Shown here: positions 20,939 to 21,500 of the stretch, one piece after another
Layout: each line of letters opens with the position of its first letter
Position numbering within the stretch: the stretch's first letter is position 1
Source of the DNA: Chrysomallon squamiferum
Lineage: Eukaryota > Mollusca > Gastropoda > Neomphalida > Peltospiridae
Assembly (NCBI GenBank): GCA_012295275.1
Contig: CM022668.1
Coordinates: 11,434,022-11,455,521, forward strand
Length of the DNA: 21,500 nt
Direction: 5' to 3'
Program-made: the position numbers and the translations under genes
Notes under the pieces: generated by a model
The model's database searches: none
What the model saw: the letters and a program-made list of their open reading frames with translations, nothing else
Told to the model about the DNA's origin: nothing

Positions 20939-21199
20939 TGGTGGCGTGCAGAGACTTGGTGAAGCCCGGGGCCTTGATTGTATGCACCAAACACTCAAGT
21001 ATAAGGCCTAACACTGAGACATATTATGAGAAAGGAAAATGTTTTGAATATGTAAACATAGATGAAACATAAAATAAACACTTTATTCGATTTAAATTTA
21101 AATCAACCAAATTTAGTCCTTTCTCTGTTAGGATGCCCCTCCCCTTTTGGATGCCCAGGGCCACCGCCCCTTCGCCCCACACCCATCTGCACACCACTG
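20939..21199. mobile_element. Probable hAT-like MITE (261 bp, non-autonomous)
   Basis: The left end reads TGGTGGCGTGCAGA and the right end, reverse-complemented, reads CAGTGGTGTGCAGA: 11 of 14 bases agree, and the start CAGTGG is typical of hAT-superfamily ends. GC-rich sub-terminal parts surround an AT-rich core with no transposase. Flanks are TCCAATAA (20931-20938) and GCCAAGAA (21200-21207), matching at 6 of 8 positions, consistent with an aged 8-base target duplication. Confidence 0.6.
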
Positions 21200-21207
21200 G
21201 CCAAGAA

Positions 21208-21389
21208 ACGTATAAATATCGCCGTTCCATCCCTCAAACTATATTGTAAATAAACAAATAAATAAATAAATAAATAAGCATTCAAATATTGCTGGTTTTA
21301 TAACCTGTTTGTAAATGAAAACTATTTTGAAGAAAAAGCTAAATTTCTGTAACAGACAATACGGTTTTATTATTATTATTATTATTACT

Positions 21390-21453
<64 letters not shown>

Positions 21454-21500
21454 GAAACCAACGAGATTCGTGACTATTAAAATAAAATAAAATGTGACAG
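21208..21500. repeat. AAAT, ATT and ACT arrays
   Basis: A short AAAT array at 21247-21278, an ATT run at 21368-21387, and a perfect ACT array at about 21389-21452. No gene is seen. Confidence 0.8.

Overview
The window looks like eukaryotic, almost certainly animal, nuclear DNA. It is AT-rich, short exons sit among long introns, and the introns are full of simple repeats (AAT, AAC, GAT, AAAT, GATA, ACAT, CA). I see no bacterial-style operons or ribosome sites. The extracellular repeat protein and the repeat landscape suggest an invertebrate, perhaps a mollusc or other lophotrochozoan; that is inference and uncertain.

The minus strand carries the interior of one large gene, read from about 19292 down to 782. 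It is a tandem array of thrombospondin type-1 repeat (TSP1) exons. Each exon encodes one whole module of 61-65 residues with six cysteines, begins and ends in phase 1, and is bounded by AG and GT. I number the modules T1 to T26 in transcription order (right to left). Twenty-one are intact and together encode about 1,340 residues. The product should be a secreted or membrane-anchored extracellular protein, but no start codon, signal peptide, transmembrane segment, stop codon or poly(A) end can be assigned here, so both gene ends lie outside the window or are unrecognised.

The array shows birth and death of exons. Five full-sized or large copies are broken: T18 has a 1-base deletion, T9 has two adjacent stops, T10 has lost its first half, T11 is a chimera of two copies with frameshifts and a stop, and T2 has an internal deletion. 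Three shorter scraps also remain (10430-10475, 11137-11195, 11647-11716). From about 12254 to 18506 a two-exon unit, A (T5, T7, T9) and B (T3, T4, T6, T8, T10), has been duplicated with its intron sequence. One A exon has apparently been deleted between T3 and T4.

Layout left to right: 1-781 is trinucleotide repeat plus a minisatellite of about 61 bp; 782-9420 holds T26 to T14, mostly intact; 9826-12372 holds T13 and T12 followed by a damaged zone; 12498-18506 is the A/B duplicated block; 19110-19292 is the divergent T1; 19293-21500 has no certain gene but holds a long purine tract, a possible 57-nt minus-strand exon, a CRE palindrome with two octamer motifs, and a probable 261-bp hAT-like MITE.

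Splice sites were assigned by eye from frame and family alignment. No transcript evidence was available.
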